The notes under the pieces are model-generated. The model had not been told where the DNA came from, made no database searches, and worked only from the letters and a program-made list of their open reading frames with translations. Below are positions 49,301 to 61,400 of a stretch of DNA of 64,000 bases, piece by piece (positions within the stretch are counted from its first letter, which is position 1; each line of letters begins with the position of its first letter). Position numbers and translations under genes: made by a program. The stretch lies in NCBI GenBank assembly GCA_000708835.1, contig DF237233.1, positions 40,948-104,947 of the forward strand. The letters are read 5' to 3'. The stretch is from Klebsormidium nitens. Taxonomy: Eukaryota > Streptophyta > Klebsormidiophyceae > Klebsormidiales > Klebsormidiaceae.

Positions 49301-52300
49301 CGTTGCGTCCCGATGTACGAGCTACAAATGCACCGAGGCTTGAAACCTGGCAGCAACTCAACGCTATAACAGATGCTATCCAAGAAGCTCTCGGTTTGCA
49401 GCACTTGTACTTCCTGATGCCTTGGGTTAGGTCGCACGTCGACCGAAAACCTACTTGGCCTTCAGTCTTGCCTTTGCAGTACCGACAGGTAAGAGGTACG
49501 GTACTTTTCAATTCATGATGCGTTCCCGGTATGTACCTTGGACTACCACGTGGATCTGATAAGGCATCCGACTGGCCAAGAAAGCTGGAAAGCTTTTTGC
49601 AGCTTTTCTGTCGACGCGCACCCTTAGAAATAAAGGAATGTGTGCAACACACGGAGAGAGGTGTGGGCGTCAAACAGAATGACACTAAATTCTGCAACGA
49701 TAAAGCGCTTAGGCCAACGGCAGCAATCCAGCGCCGGCTCACCATATGTACAAGATGCGCGAAAGCGAACTCTGGATGGCGCTCTGCTGGAAGAACCGGA
49801 CGTCAGGGACCGTCCGTGGCACGTCCACCGAGATCTGCGCCGAACAAAACCTTCTTCGGCTAGAGCTCGCTGGTGTATATTCGCTTGTTACATGTTTGGA
49901 TTCAAAGTATGGGTCCAGATTGCCATTTTGGCCCTGAACAAAGCGGGCTCCGCCCTTCGCGCCAGCATAGTGAAAACCTTGGACGTTTGCAGTACGCAAA
50001 TTGCGAGATAAGAGCCTTACGAAACGATCAGGAAAAGGGGCCTCTCTCGTCGTGTACTAACCCTTTGGACCTGACAAATCAGAATCCCCCGTCAATGCCA
50101 ACCCGATCTCCTGCTTGCCTGCTTAGTATGATGCGCATGTTTCAGCAAACCTGAACGTGTCAATTCCAATAGAAGCATAAAACATTAGTCCCCAACCTGT
50201 CGCAGTGTGTTGATCTTGTGTTACCGACCGCTCTCCGTTCGGCTTGTCATTGTACCGCACTCTAAAATTCAAATTTTCCTCGTACTTACCAGATCAAAAT
50301 CCTCGTCTGTGTCCTGGGCTATGCGAAGGTGCACGTCTCAGGAACGCGAGACATGCTTTGGTCATTAGATTCACAAAATGGAGTTCCCAACCTGTGGCAG
50401 CGTGTTGATCTCGTCCTCCGACGCTCCGCGCTTGGGATGTCGTAGCACTGAGAATTGACACCAGATTTCCCCGCAAATGCCAAACCAAAACCTCCTTGCC
50501 TAATCAAAATGGGATGCTTATGCCCCAGATTGTAAACATGTTAAGACTAACAGAATCACCCAGAAATTCAGCTTCCGACCTGTCGCAGCGTGACCTCGTC
50601 CTCCGACCGCTCCGCGTTCGGGATGTCGTAGTACTGCACTCTGGCAATCAAAATTTCCCGTAGTTGCCACATCAAAATCATCCTCGCCTGTGTCCTTGAT
50701 CATAGGATGCTCACGTCTCAGCAAAGCGCGACGGGCTTGGTCTTCAAGAATCCCTCAAGTATAACCCAATTTAAAACAGAAATCAGACGATATGAGTCAC
50801 CGACCTGTCGCAGCGTGTTGACCTCGTCCTCCGTCCGCTCCGCGTTCGGGATGTCGTAGTACTGCAATCTGAATTCAAAATTTCCTGCAGTCACCATTTC
50901 AAAATCCCTGCCAGCGTCCTGGGCTATGGTAAGGGGCACGACTCAGGAAATAAGACATGCTCGGCTTTTTTCAAATTACGAGACGTAAATCACCGACCTG
51001 TCGCAGCGTGTTGACCTCGTCCTCCGACCGCTCTGCGTTCGGGATGTCGTAGTACTGGGGCACGCAGTCCCGGTACTCCTGCCGCTTGCGCGCCAGCACC
51101 GCCGCTCGCCGGTCCGAGTTGGGGGGCGCGTAGCCCAGCAGTAACCGCCAGCACGCCGGCCGCATGTCGGGGGGGACGCCGCTCCAGGCCAACTCTCTCA
51201 GCGCCTCTGTTTGGTGGGAAGGGAAGAGGGAGGGGGAAGTGAGCTATGAAAAAAGGGGGGTGTGATATAGCGAGTGAAGACTCGGGCCCAACAGCAATTG
51301 CAAGCACGCCGGCCGCATGTCAGGGGGGCATGCTGCTCCAGGCCAACGCTCTCAGCGCCTCTATTTGGGGAGAGGGAGGGGGGGGGGAGTGAGCTACGAT
51401 TTCTAAAGGGGGATCCGGTTGGCAGGGAAGGGGGAAGGGGGAGCGAGCTAGTTTTGTTTTAGGAGGATACGATTGAGAGAGTACAAATTCGGGCCCAACA
51501 GCAATCGCCAGCGTGGTGGCTGCATGACAGAGGCACGCCGCTCCAGGCAAACTCCCCAGCGCCTCTGCTTTTGAAGCGGAGAGGGGAATCGAAAGTGAGC
51601 TACACCAAAAGATTACGGTTACACGCAACAAACGCCAGTGTGTTGGCCGCAGGGGGACGCCTTCCCAGGCCGGCTCTCTCAGCGCCTCTGTTTTGACAAA
51701 GGAGGGGGCGGATCGAAAGTGAGCTCTGAGAAAGGGATTGAAAGAACAGCAACAAACGCCAGTATGTGGCCGCTCCAAAGCGGAGGTTACCAGCGCCTCA
51801 GTCTTGAAAAGGGGATATTGAAGGGAGTGAACACTGGGGTGCGCATTCAAGCACCAGCCGCCAGTCTGCAGGCCTTATTCTTGGGGACATGTAGCTCCAG
51901 GCCAGCTCCCTCAACTCTGGGAAGAAGCAGGGTAAGCAAAGTCTTCGTCGACCAGCATCCGTGCAAATATCTGGCATGTCAATGAAGCCTAAGTGCTCTG
52001 GTCCTCTCCTGAATTGAGACCCATCCTTATGAACGCTCTTCCGAGGGAGTATTCGAGGGAAAGCGACGACACGGCTTACCTAGCTCAACTGTTGATGTGG
52101 CCAGCACCTTCTTGAACCGGTCCACCCGAGCACTGTCCGTTGCCCGTCCGCCATTGGTCCGGGGGGTTCCGTGTTGACTCCCCCCTGGCTTGCCATCCAC
52201 CCCCCTGGTGCTGCCAGGCTCCTCTCGGGCACCCCCGTCTGCTGCATCCTCATTGTTACGATCAGATGTGCTGGCCTGGATCAAAATAACGAGATTTACG

Positions 52301-53642
52301 AATCAGGAAAAGGTTGAGGATGCCAACTTTGTTGTGACAATCCGATGTTCTAGCCTGGACCGGAAAGGGGAGATCTGTAGTGAGGAGATGGATCTTCGGG
52401 GCTACCACACAATCTCACTTGGATTCTGCAAAATCAGCCGGGCTCTAGATTAGGTGGTCTCGCCAGAAGGATGAATGACGGAGGGCCTCAGGGGGATTAG
52501 AATAATCTAACGAGGTTTTATTGACAGAGATCTCAGAGTAGAATAATTTGACAAAATTGGCAGACACACCGGAGCTTTCGTAACTGATCCATCCGGGGAA
52601 GAACTCGTATTTCCAACAGGACACAGATGCTCTCAGGCCAAGCACTTTCTTTCAAGACACTTGAAAACGCGAGCAGGAACAAGCACGACTATCGCAGTGG
52701 ATCTGTACCACTCACTTGGGGAGAGCTCCTATCTTCTGAAGCCTCGCCGCCTTTCCGGACATCAACGTAGTCATCATCAATCACTTCGTCTGGTAAGGGG
52801 GGCTTGGCCGAGCTCGGTGCCGTCTCGTTCTTTCGGCTGAGCATGATTTTCCCGGGCAGAGTCCGGCCCCGAGACAATAAACTGCGGCAGAAGGGGGGTA
52901 ATCTTGTTAGCGAGCTTGTTGAACTGATGACCACATGTTGACCAGATGTTATCTCGTTGATAGGCAGATGAATGGCAATTTTCCCAGGCGCGCCAATGGA
53001 GCATGAACAGCTTATCCGTGGCATCTCTGCCGTGTATGGAGATCTGGTGGGGCAAAGAAAGAGAGCCGCTTAGCAACTATGGCATAATGGTGGTTAAAAG
53101 CCTGTCCCTCCAGACCGCTTGATTTGATACTCGAAAAGGGCCATAAGATCGGGACCCCAAACAGCAGAACCGTCCTCATAAGCTGGATTCACTTGTACAG
53201 CTTACTTCATCCAGGAAGCTGCTTGGGCTTCAATCTGATTCGTGCTATGCAAATGCAGATTTGTTCTTTCCAACCCCAAGGTAGCATAACCCTAATTTCC
53301 AAGTGCTGACGAGTGCCAAACATGGAAGTGGAAAATCATGTGTCAATGCGTCTAGACCTGATGGTTGTTCAAGGGCTTCCATTTGAGCAATTGACACGTA
53401 GACGGGCTACTATCGGAAATCTCTGCACAAGACTAGTTCGCATGCAATTTGCAGTCCAAACGTCAAACCGTTCCTCAAAGCTGGAACGTGCTGAAAACAT
53501 AAGCTGCAAATAGTGCTACAAATGTGCTGAATGAGCTGCAGCCAGCTCACTTCTGCATACCCTTCAGGGTTTGATTCAGCCGCCCGTCTGCAGGAAGCGC
53601 GCCTGGGGGCTGTTTCCCAGGCAATTCCTCCTCATCCCTCAT
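46388..53642 (-). CDS. TBC-domain Rab GTPase-activating protein (TBC1D22/Gyp1 type)
   Basis: Eight exons (complement of 46388-46654, 47188-47349, 47997-48192, 49743-49834, 50998-51206, 52080-52275, 52716-52881, 53551-53642) join in frame to 459 residues. The product should accelerate GTP hydrolysis by a Rab protein in endomembrane traffic. The first ~140 residues are variable. The TBC domain (about 157-430) starts 'LRELAWSGVPPDMRP' and contains 'WRLLLGYAPPNSDRR'. The arginine finger is in 'ISVDVPRTVPD' and the glutamine finger in 'IRHPASGYVQGINDL'. 'DHYTFAQPGIQRLVFKLKEL', 'FRWFNCLLIRE', 'RLWDTYLAEG' and 'FLLTWSDELQKLEFQ' follow. Both catalytic fingers are present, so activity is expected. The first exon is the least certain: ATG at 53,642 is used because the longer frame upstream meets a stop. 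Three exons are bordered by tandem copies of their own edges (listed below), some with intact splice sites. Confidence 0.92.
47415..47640 (-). repeat. two decaying copies of the 5' edge of TBC exon 7
   Basis: Just upstream (in the transcribed direction) of the exon at 47,188-47,349 the sequence repeats. About 47,415-47,520 matches the exon start through 'gagctggtacgg' together with its intron lead 'gctgacgtcagc'. About 47,545-47,640 matches more weakly ('aggatgcgggctgcgcagacg', 'gctgacgccagc'). Both carry indels and a disturbed acceptor, so they are unlikely to be spliced. Confidence 0.7.
48240..48830 (-). repeat. five extra copies of the acceptor and 5' edge of TBC exon 6 (~122 bp unit)
   Basis: The functional exon starts at 48,192. 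The ~122-base unit made of its intron end, acceptor and first ~45 exon bases (AIRHPASGYVQGIN) recurs upstream, with the 'gccctggac' landmark near 48,280, 48,402, 48,525, 48,647 and 48,768 (the true one near 48,156). Acceptor AG is kept in at least four copies ('ctttag|ggcaatccgg', 'cgtcag|ggcaattcgg', 'cgttag|ggcgttccg', 'acccag|ggcgatacg') and lost in one ('cgttacg'). Each unit ends near 'ggtaacccc', which could act as a weak donor. A very degenerate seventh copy may exist near 48,930-48,980. Confidence 0.85.
49410..49640 (-). mobile_element. transposon-like fragment, copy 2 (possible piggyBac-type remnant)
   Basis: This fragment is homologous to 33,000-33,235 in inverted orientation. On the minus strand an open frame (about 49,101-49,745) contains 'LSDPRGSPRYIPGTHHELK' followed by '[18 protein letters not shown]'. 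The spacing of His-His, CxxC and a later Cys recalls the C-terminal Cys-rich finger of piggyBac-type transposases, but no DDD catalytic core is seen and the resemblance is only by eye. It sits in the intron between TBC exons 5 and 6. It could equally be a fragment of an unrelated repeat. Confidence 0.5.
50203..50861 (-). repeat. four copies of the 3' edge and donor of TBC exon 4 (~190 bp unit)
   Basis: The end of the exon at 50,998-51,206 (YYDIPNAERSEDEVNTLRQ plus its donor) recurs downstream in the intron. Copies are at 50,805-50,861 (57 bases, frame intact), 50,580-50,633 (54 bases, one codon lost, frame intact), 50,392-50,447 (one base lost, frame broken) and about 50,203-50,262 (degraded). 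Spacing is 187-225 bases. Donor GT follows all four. In the two best copies 'gcag' immediately precedes 'tactacgac', making each a potential cassette exon that would insert a second copy of this 18-19 residue segment in the TBC domain. Confidence 0.88.
51290..51925 (-). repeat. five decaying copies of the 5' edge of TBC exon 4
   Basis: The exon start (ALRELAWSGVPPDMRPACW part, 51,134-51,206) recurs upstream in the intron at about 51,290-51,363, 51,497-51,572, 51,627-51,695, 51,749-51,810 and 51,853-51,920. Most share 'ctccaggc' and 'cagcgcct|ct' on the plus strand. AG is kept at the corresponding acceptor in the first three copies (as 'tag' or 'cag') and lost in the outer ones. Frames are interrupted. 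Between copies are G-rich stretches such as 'gggagagggaggggg'. Confidence 0.85.
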
Positions 53643-55479
53643 GTTGAGGAAGCCAATCGCGTGCAGATTAGTGTTCTGCCCTTCAAGCAGCGGTTCACCA
53701 ACTACAGATCGGGATGTCTTGACGCCTCTTCTCCGGCGCCACACTTTGACACTTCGCCCTAGCTAGCTAGCTGAGCTTTGCCTGGCGGCATTATGTAGTA
53801 CTAGTAGGTACCTACAGGCTACACAAGCAACCGTCAGGGCCCGCGCGCGGCGCGGCCCGGGCGGCCTGAGTGCGCCCGCGCCCGCGCATGAACAAGCTAG
53901 CTTGAAAAATCCCATGTTTGACTTGCTTTCCCACCATTCTAGTTGTGGATTATCGGAGATGAATTCCCCCCCTGACTAAACGGTTTGTACCGCCGGTGAT
54001 CTACCGAGCACCCAATTATGTATCATTTGTATTATTTGGATTACCGTAGTGGAACGTAATGATTCCGAATAAATAAATAATTATTTGCCGTCGGAAAGTT
54101 AGAAACTCATTTTTGGGTTCGGAAAGTGGATTTTTGCATTCTAAAAATAATTGCTCAAGGGCGTTCGGATTCAAAAAAAAGTACAACCGGTCGGTAGAAA
54201 ACAAACAAATGTGGGGCAGAAAAGCGCTCGGGGGACGATTCCGGCCCAATTCGGATTTGGGGTCGTATTTAAGAAATTAATTGAGAAGCTGAGGTCGTAT
54301 TCGATAAAATAATTGTAATTTTTGACCATTTGGAATCATTACGTTCCACTACGGTATGTGTCACCATCCTCACTGCTCAGGCTCGTGAGAGTCGAGCAAA
54401 CGTAGGACCTAGGTACCTACCTGTTCGAGCAAAACCTGGTACATACCATTTAACCCTTACACGGTAGGTAGGCAGGAAGTACCTATTACCGGTAGTTCAT
54501 TGGTAGTTCCTCGGGTTCCAATCTTGTTCGAACCCGGGTCCCGGAGGGACGGTTACACTGAAATAACCGGCGCCCACAGATTCTCAAAGTTGTCGGACCG
54601 GTCACCGGACCCGTCCCTCTTTTGGAGACATTTTGCCGGGTTACCGACTGATAAGTAGGTGGTCAGCTTCCATCACCGGTAGCCAGATTTGCTTGGCAAT
54701 CCCTTAGCATGTGGCGGGTAGACTTTTCCGGTCAGCACAGCGGCAGCCGGTATACGGCCTCAGCTCCGCACACGAGCCTGCTGATTTTAGGCAAACTCAC
54801 ACTTCAAAACAACAGATTATAAATACAGATGAATCAAATCCGTACAGGCAGTATCCGTGAATTCCGGCGCCGTTAGATAGCCACCAAGCAGGCCCCACAT
54901 AGTCCTTCTTAGTGTTAGTGCTCCTGGCCATTTGGTGAAACCATGCGGGGCCTTGAGGCCATTGACACCGCTCTCTCGAATACCAAGGTTTTGTGGACTC
55001 GAAAGGCGCGGCTCGTGCATGTCTTGAAGTTGTGTCGTGAGGGTGTCGAGGTGGATTTGCAAACTTGAAGACGCACGCGCTGGTGGATGGCGGAGTAGCA
55101 CAGGAAGGACTTGTCTCTAGTGCAGGAAGGACTTCCTGTTTGTCTATGCAGGTGCAGGCTGTTTGCGGCACAAGGTGTGAGCCAAACCAAAGCGGAGCAG
55201 GACGAGTGTCTTCACATTTGATAACGGGTCAGTTATGACGGCTGTTTGACTCCAAAGCAGTCTTATAGCAGGGCGCTCGAGTGCTGTTCACTCTGGTTGA
55301 ACCTGCAGTCGTTCTTGAACGAGCCTGGCGTAGACCAGGCTGTACATGCACTTAGTATACGTACTGCCACCAGCATACAATAAGCCACCCGCTCATACTA
55401 ACACCGCCAAAGGATAGGCAGCCGGATAGGGGCAGCCGCCCGCCTTGCTCCGCCATGAGGGAAGCCATCTCAGTATCGC
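53643..55479. promoter_or_regulatory. divergent intergenic region, TBC / ACT-kinase
   Basis: The start codons of the minus-strand TBC gene and plus-strand kinase face away from each other across 1.8 kb. Close to the TBC start is a CG-rich block (53,837-53,889, 'cgcgcgcggcgcggcccggg') that could be its promoter. The centre holds a MITE (listed separately). Around 54,400-54,560 there are many short 'taggtac/gtaccta' palindromes. No coding exon was recognised. Confidence 0.55.
54044..54354. mobile_element. MITE, TA-flanked with 23-bp perfect terminal inverted repeats
   Basis: 'ccgtagtggaacgtaatg' plus five more bases at 54,044-54,066 is the exact reverse complement of 54,332-54,354. The dinucleotide TA lies outside each end (54,042-54,043 and 54,355-54,356), as left by Tc1/mariner-type insertion. 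The 311-base interior is AT-rich and has no transposase, so it is a non-autonomous Stowaway-like element by structure. Its termini do not start with the classic Stowaway CTCCCTCC. Perfect repeats suggest a fairly recent insertion. Confidence 0.88.
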
Positions 55480-58400
55480 ATGTGGCCGCCCCGCATGGCT
55501 TCCCTCCAGGCTCATGAATCCTTCCCGCCAGGAGGGCATCCGCCAGACCTGAACGGCCACAAGGACGCTCAAAACGGGCGAAACGAGTCCCCTCGAGGAC
55601 GGGTCCTCGGACCCTGCTTTGCCTCATACGAGCCCGGCCCGCATAGTCCAGGCTTTGCAGACATGGGGAGCTCGAGGCGCTTCTTGACGAATCAGGGCCA
55701 GCCTGGGAGGCCGCAGCACTCGGTCAAGCAGTCTCTCTGTGATGCAGTGGTGAAGCAGGTTCTGCAGCGGGTGCGCTCGTACGGGTACAGCGAGGCAGTG
55801 TGCGAGCAGCTGCAAGGGCACTTTGAGCGGCTTCCGTCCAGGTGGGACACACGGCACTCTTTGTAGGTTTGTTTTCGGGTGTGTTGCTTGCGTGAGCACC
55901 TTGTTGCAGGTTTTTCAGGATCACTTATGGCTCTGAAAAGTATTGGAGGTGTTGGGATGGGGCACGTCGCCAGATTGCTTTCTGCTCCGGTTTGAGCGAG
56001 TTTGGTTCTCAAGCAAGCAATGCACATGAGCTTAGATGCCAGTCATTGAAGGGTGCGCACGAGGGCGCCGAGCACCTCCTTGACTCATAAACAAATCCAA
56101 CAGTGATTGAGGCTTCCCACGGTCTTACTCTAGTTTTTGTCTTGGGACCCGTAGCTCTGATGCTCGACCTGTCATTGGTCTGTGGCCTTCACAAGAGCAT
56201 CGTTGGTCTAGAGAAGAGCTTGCGCTTATGATACCATTCAGTTGTGTTGCTTACATGTTGCCGCTGCCTCCTCATTCAAACGGTCGAAACCCTGTCAAAC
56301 GGTCCAAACCCTGATTTCAGCTGGCGGCGCCAAAGTATTTTGTAGCAGTGTGGTGTTTGGATGCTGGACGCATTGCTAGTGGCACCTTTACCAAACTTGA
56401 TTTACTTCATGCTTGGTGTCAACATCGATGCTCCCAGATTAGCATCTGTGCAGTGGTAGAGTTTTTCCTTTCAAAGAATGTCTATTGTGTGGCGCAGCCC
56501 TAATCTGGGATGGCCTCTGCCTTCTCCACTTTGGTCTGATCATTGCAGCTCGCCAAAGTGCCTCACTGTGCAATTATCCATGTACATTTGCAGACGGCGA
56601 ATGGGGCATTGAGTATTTCGGAAGTAGAGTAGGTTACTTGCTGGTGCTTTAGTTGAAGAGCTGAGGTTGTATGTCTAGCAGCGATGATTGAGGTCTGGTG
56701 CATTGAATGTTTTTTGTAGGAGATGCACAGAATATTCAGGGAACCTCAGCATGCAATATCCTGGGATTTTGTGTCACATCGTGACCCCTGTCGCATCAAC
56801 TTCTGGAGCTGTCAAAGACAGAGTAGTCTTTTATAGAGGCTCCGCTGAAGCAAACTTTCGACGTTGCTTTTATGGCCAGGCTGCCTTAAAGAGAATTTGT
56901 ATGATTGTCTCGTCAACTCGTGTTCATCCCTCTGCTTCTTCAAGTATTGCTGACACCTTGACATGGTCAGGACATGTGCTTTTCCATGCTGAAGCCGTCC
57001 ATGTCTCGGTTGCGATCCATTCAGTGTTCTCCTAGCCAGGAAGCTTGCTGAGGGTTGAGGTGATACTTTTTTGTGTTCAGAGAACTTCTCAATCCTAGCT
57101 CTCTTGTGTCCTCCTTTTCAATCCCTGTTGCTAATTCTGACAAGTCAGTCTATGCCGATATCAGTTTCCAACATGAGAGCCTATGCCATGTATCTGGGTG
57201 TAGGATCAGTTTTTTTGTAACTGAGGCTGTGGCGCCACTTGAAGTGGTTGCAGCATATTGTAACATAGAAGCTATGAGATGCTGTTGGCTCAGCCCTTTC
57301 TAAATGCTGTTGGCTTCTGAATTCTCAGCAGAAAGCATGTGGTGCGTCATGTGTCTAAGGAGTGACCAGACATGTGAGGATTTTGAGTCGTCAGGATACA
57401 GCCTCTGTTTTGCAGCGTTCGTGGTGAAGGGCTATGCCCCGGCTTGTTGATGACACTAGAAGCCGTGGGGCTGAAACAACTGAGACATAATACGTGTGTG
57501 GGTCTCTTTGGTTGTGGAGGCTTAATGAGGTTCAGGGGAGCTGCACATCTATTCCGCAATCATAAGTAGCACCACCAGTCAACAACGGTTTTAGGGACAC
57601 TTTCAGGAAGATGCAGCGAGGCATATTAGAAAGGCTACCTAGATTCGGAGGCATGGGGCACTGTGCACAGTTCAGCAGTCAGTCCGTCCATTTGAGCTGC
57701 CTTCTTCTTTTTCAGTGGACAGGTTTTTAGCTGGACATGCCAGTCTGCAGACACTTCATGCTCCTGTCTACTACGCTTTCGCAAGTTGGCCTGACAAGCT
57801 GAGGCAGAGGAAATGATTCACTCTCAGCTTCTGCTCTACACGTCATCAGCGCCTGTGGTTTGTGCGCAATCTCTCTGTTTTCTCACAACCTTCATGTGAC
57901 TTCGTTCTGTTTCTGCAGAGTGTTTATGTATAAGTACTTGCACCCAACCCCATGGACGCAGATCATAAAGTTGAAACGTGTTCATAGACAGCAACAAGGT
58001 GCATATTCAAAAACGGAAAGTGACACTTCATGCATTCTTCAGCAAATGTTCTTAATGGTCTTTTCCATTCCCTCCCCTCAGGTACTCTCTGAACATTGAC
58101 CCCCTGCGGCACGAGGACGTCCTCCTCCACATGCAGCTGATTGATCAGGCGCTGCGCTCGGAGCTGGAAGCACGCAACAGCCTCTCCACATCGCCTCCCC
58201 CTCCTCAGGTGCGCTTACAACAGTCTGCTCGAGCCTTTCTTTTCTCAAGTTCTTCCTTTCTTGTGTTTCCAGCGCGGTCTGCTGTCAGCTTATCTCACAT
58301 CTTATTTGTTCATTTGCATGGAGCATGCCATTGCGTTTGCAGTCTGCCTTCTCTGTGCGCTGCCGCTTTCAGATCTTTTTGACGCACCACAGAGGTCCGC

Positions 58401-61400
58401 TGATTCTCAGAGCATGCAGTGAGGCTTATCCTGCGTGCTTCCCCGTCCGGACTTTTATACATGTCAGCGCGTGCCTTGCGGATGTCTCATTGACCATAAG
58501 CTGATGAAGTGCGTAACTCCGTCTCTTTGCCAGGTCCATGTGCGCAAAGTCCGGCTAGTCATCCCCTACACCCCAGGCCAGCAGTCTGAGCAAAACTCGC
58601 GGACCGGCAGCCCCACCGCAATGTCGATGAGCGAGGACTCTGGCGATGAGCGGGGAGGGACCAGTGAGGACAGCGCAGGCGACGAACGCATGCACGAGCC
58701 TTCCCGATCAGGGCGCGACTCCGCTGACTCGCGCTCTGGGGGGGGCCGCTCAGTCCCGATCCCAATGCGGCGACCGCCCCTCCCCACATTTGGATCGAAT
58801 AACAGCCTTTCAAGCATGATTGGAACGAGCCCGGGGGGGAACGGTCGGACGCCCCCGGTGGCGGCGGGTGTAAGGGTTCGCAGCTCGCCGGTTCCGCGGC
58901 CGACGTTTGGCTCGTTCACGAGCCTGGTAGAGATGGAGGACGAGCTGGAGGATGCGCGGATAGGGGCGCGGAGAAAGGAAGCGACGTACGGGCACGAGAT
59001 CACAGTCGCGACGGGGGACCGGCAGGGGCTGCTCAAGTACATGACGTCGGCGCTGAGCGACTTCCAACTGGAGCTAAACATTCGGGTGAGCGTGGATGCT
59101 GTCGCATGACGTCATGTCACTTCGGGTGTGTCGTTGGTTAACAGCAGGCGGGGGTGTGTCGTTGGTTAGCAGCAGGCGGGCTTGTTAGCTCACTAAGGTA
59201 TCACGATGTGTGCAGCCGATGAGATTATCTCGAGCTGTACGCCTTTCCTTATCAGCAGTATCTGTCGGAGATGCTGTAGACCAGTGCTTTCGCATCGGAC
59301 TGGACTGCGTGCTCCTGCAAGACGGTTCCTTGTGCAGAAACGAAGTCTGAGTCGGATCTGCTGCCAACATTCTGCTCAGGATCGTGCATCATTTTGGTTG
59401 TGCACTGTGATCCAAGCGCAGACACATGCTGTAGTAAGATCTGATGCCCATTGCGTTCAACTGGATCAAGCCCGTTCTGACGTCTTTCTGAAAGCTTACA
59501 ATGACCAAACCGACGTACACTGTCGCTGCAGGAGGCACACGTGTTCAGCACAAGCGACGGGATGGCGCTTGAGGTGTTTGTGGTGGAGGGATGGACAGGA
59601 GACAGTGTAAGTACTCCGAGCTTGTCAACGCAGCTTGCCATTGAATGTTTCGGATGCAAGCTGTATGTTGCAAGTGCAAGATGACAGACTTGAAGGACGT
59701 GTGTGCGGCTGTTTATCATGGAGCAGCAAAGTGTTCAACCACTACCACTTACCAATACAGCTTAAAGTGGACTGTATTCATTGCTTGACTTGCTCCACTG
59801 CCTTTCATCCCCTTGGAACTCTACGAATACGAAAGGGACATTTGAGAATGCAATGAGCCAGTTTCTAGTGGTGTTGTTCCAGCTCTCAGGCCCGCGACGA
59901 TGTGCTAACAAGGTTCACTTCACGGTCTTTCGATACCAGCCGCCACACAGGCTTGGTCAACAGGGCTCTCTCTCCGTACAGTCTGAGGAGCTGAGGCAAG
60001 CGGTGCTCTCTGCCCTTGGGAACAAGCTGCTGCACGGAACGCCTCGGAGCAAGAAGCCGCAACGGGAGCCGATGGATATCATCGACCTGAAAGCGGCGAC
60101 GGACGCGATCGCGTACGAGGATTGGGCGGTGGACTACAACCTGGTAGGAGGACCATTTCTAGCATAATTTCGGTTCTTTTAGGACTTCATTGAAGCTTTT
60201 TCAGAAACTACTAGTTCACGAAGATTGTTGTGGGAACGAGAAAAAAGTCGAAGCAGCTGCTGACCTTGTGGATAGTGGAAGGGCACGCTTGTTTCCAGTT
60301 GGGATCCGTAGGCCAGTGAGTATGATTTACAGGCACATCCACTTTCTCAACCACTTGCATAGAATATGGTTGGTTAGTTGGTGAGTGCATAGAATTGAAG
60401 TTGCCCATTCACTTACTCTGGTTCCCACAGTCTTTTCCCTTCCTCCGCTTCTCTCATTTCATTTCCGAATCATCCTAGGCAGATTGTTCACGTCTATGAA
60501 ACGGCGGGATCTCAATTGATTTTGTAACACAAAGTACAAACATGGTTGCTCGTGGTCTGCAACTGTCCTTTTTCTTTTCATGAGGGGCAATAGAACAGAC
60601 GGTCGAAACTTGCAAGCAAGCAATCGGAAAGATCAACTGGGTAGGAAACTAAGCTCTTCTTTGTGTGCAGCTCGACATTGGCGAGCGCCTTGGCGGGGGC
60701 TCCTCCGGCCGCCTCTACCGCGGCCGTTACCGCGGGTCCGACGTGGCGGTAAAGGTTATCCTGCTGGAGGATCTAGGCGTGGAGGCTTCTGGCACGCTGC
60801 GGGCGGCGCCCGCCGGGGAGCTGATCCAGATGTTCAAGCAGGAAGTGTCGATCATGAGGATCGTGCGCCACAAAAACCTGGTTCAGTTCATTGGCGCATG
60901 CTCGAATTGGCCGCGGCTGTGCATCGTCACGGAGCTTATGGCGGGGGGCAGGTGCGCCTCATTTCTTTGATGAAACAAACGCATTTCTCGTCTCTTTTCC
61001 TCGGTCCATATTCGCTTTTTCTTCTGGAAAATTACGATGGCGTGATGGCTGCGGCTGCCTCGTCACGGAGCTCATGGCGGGGGGGAGGTGCGTCTTCGTT
61101 TTCTTGTTCCTTTCTCCTTTGTGTTTTTCGTTGTGATTCTTGTGGTGTTCGACGTCGTGAATACTTTGGAGCTTCGAGGACCTATGGTGGCCCACTGGTC
61201 GCGATTTTGCATCATTATGGGGCTTACGATCGGCCACCGTGTGTCCTTCAGTTTGCGCTTTACCGCCTCTCAATCTGTGTCCTTCTCCCGGTTTGAACTT
61301 ACGGAGCTATTGGATGGCGCTTCGTCTGCCTTCTGTGTTTTCCTCTCGTTTTTGACAGCGCTTTTTATTCCAGAAGTTCGAGAGAGCGCAGTTTTTGACC

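Noticed and set aside
51360-51460. G-rich stretch as a regulatory quadruplex
   Set aside because: The runs are irregular, fall in degraded repeat copies, and no conserved pattern supports a function.
54480-54600. tRNA gene or tRNA-derived SINE suggested by 'gttcgaacccgggtcccg'
   Set aside because: A B-box-like string is present, but no A box at the right distance, no acceptor stem and no anticodon arm could be formed.
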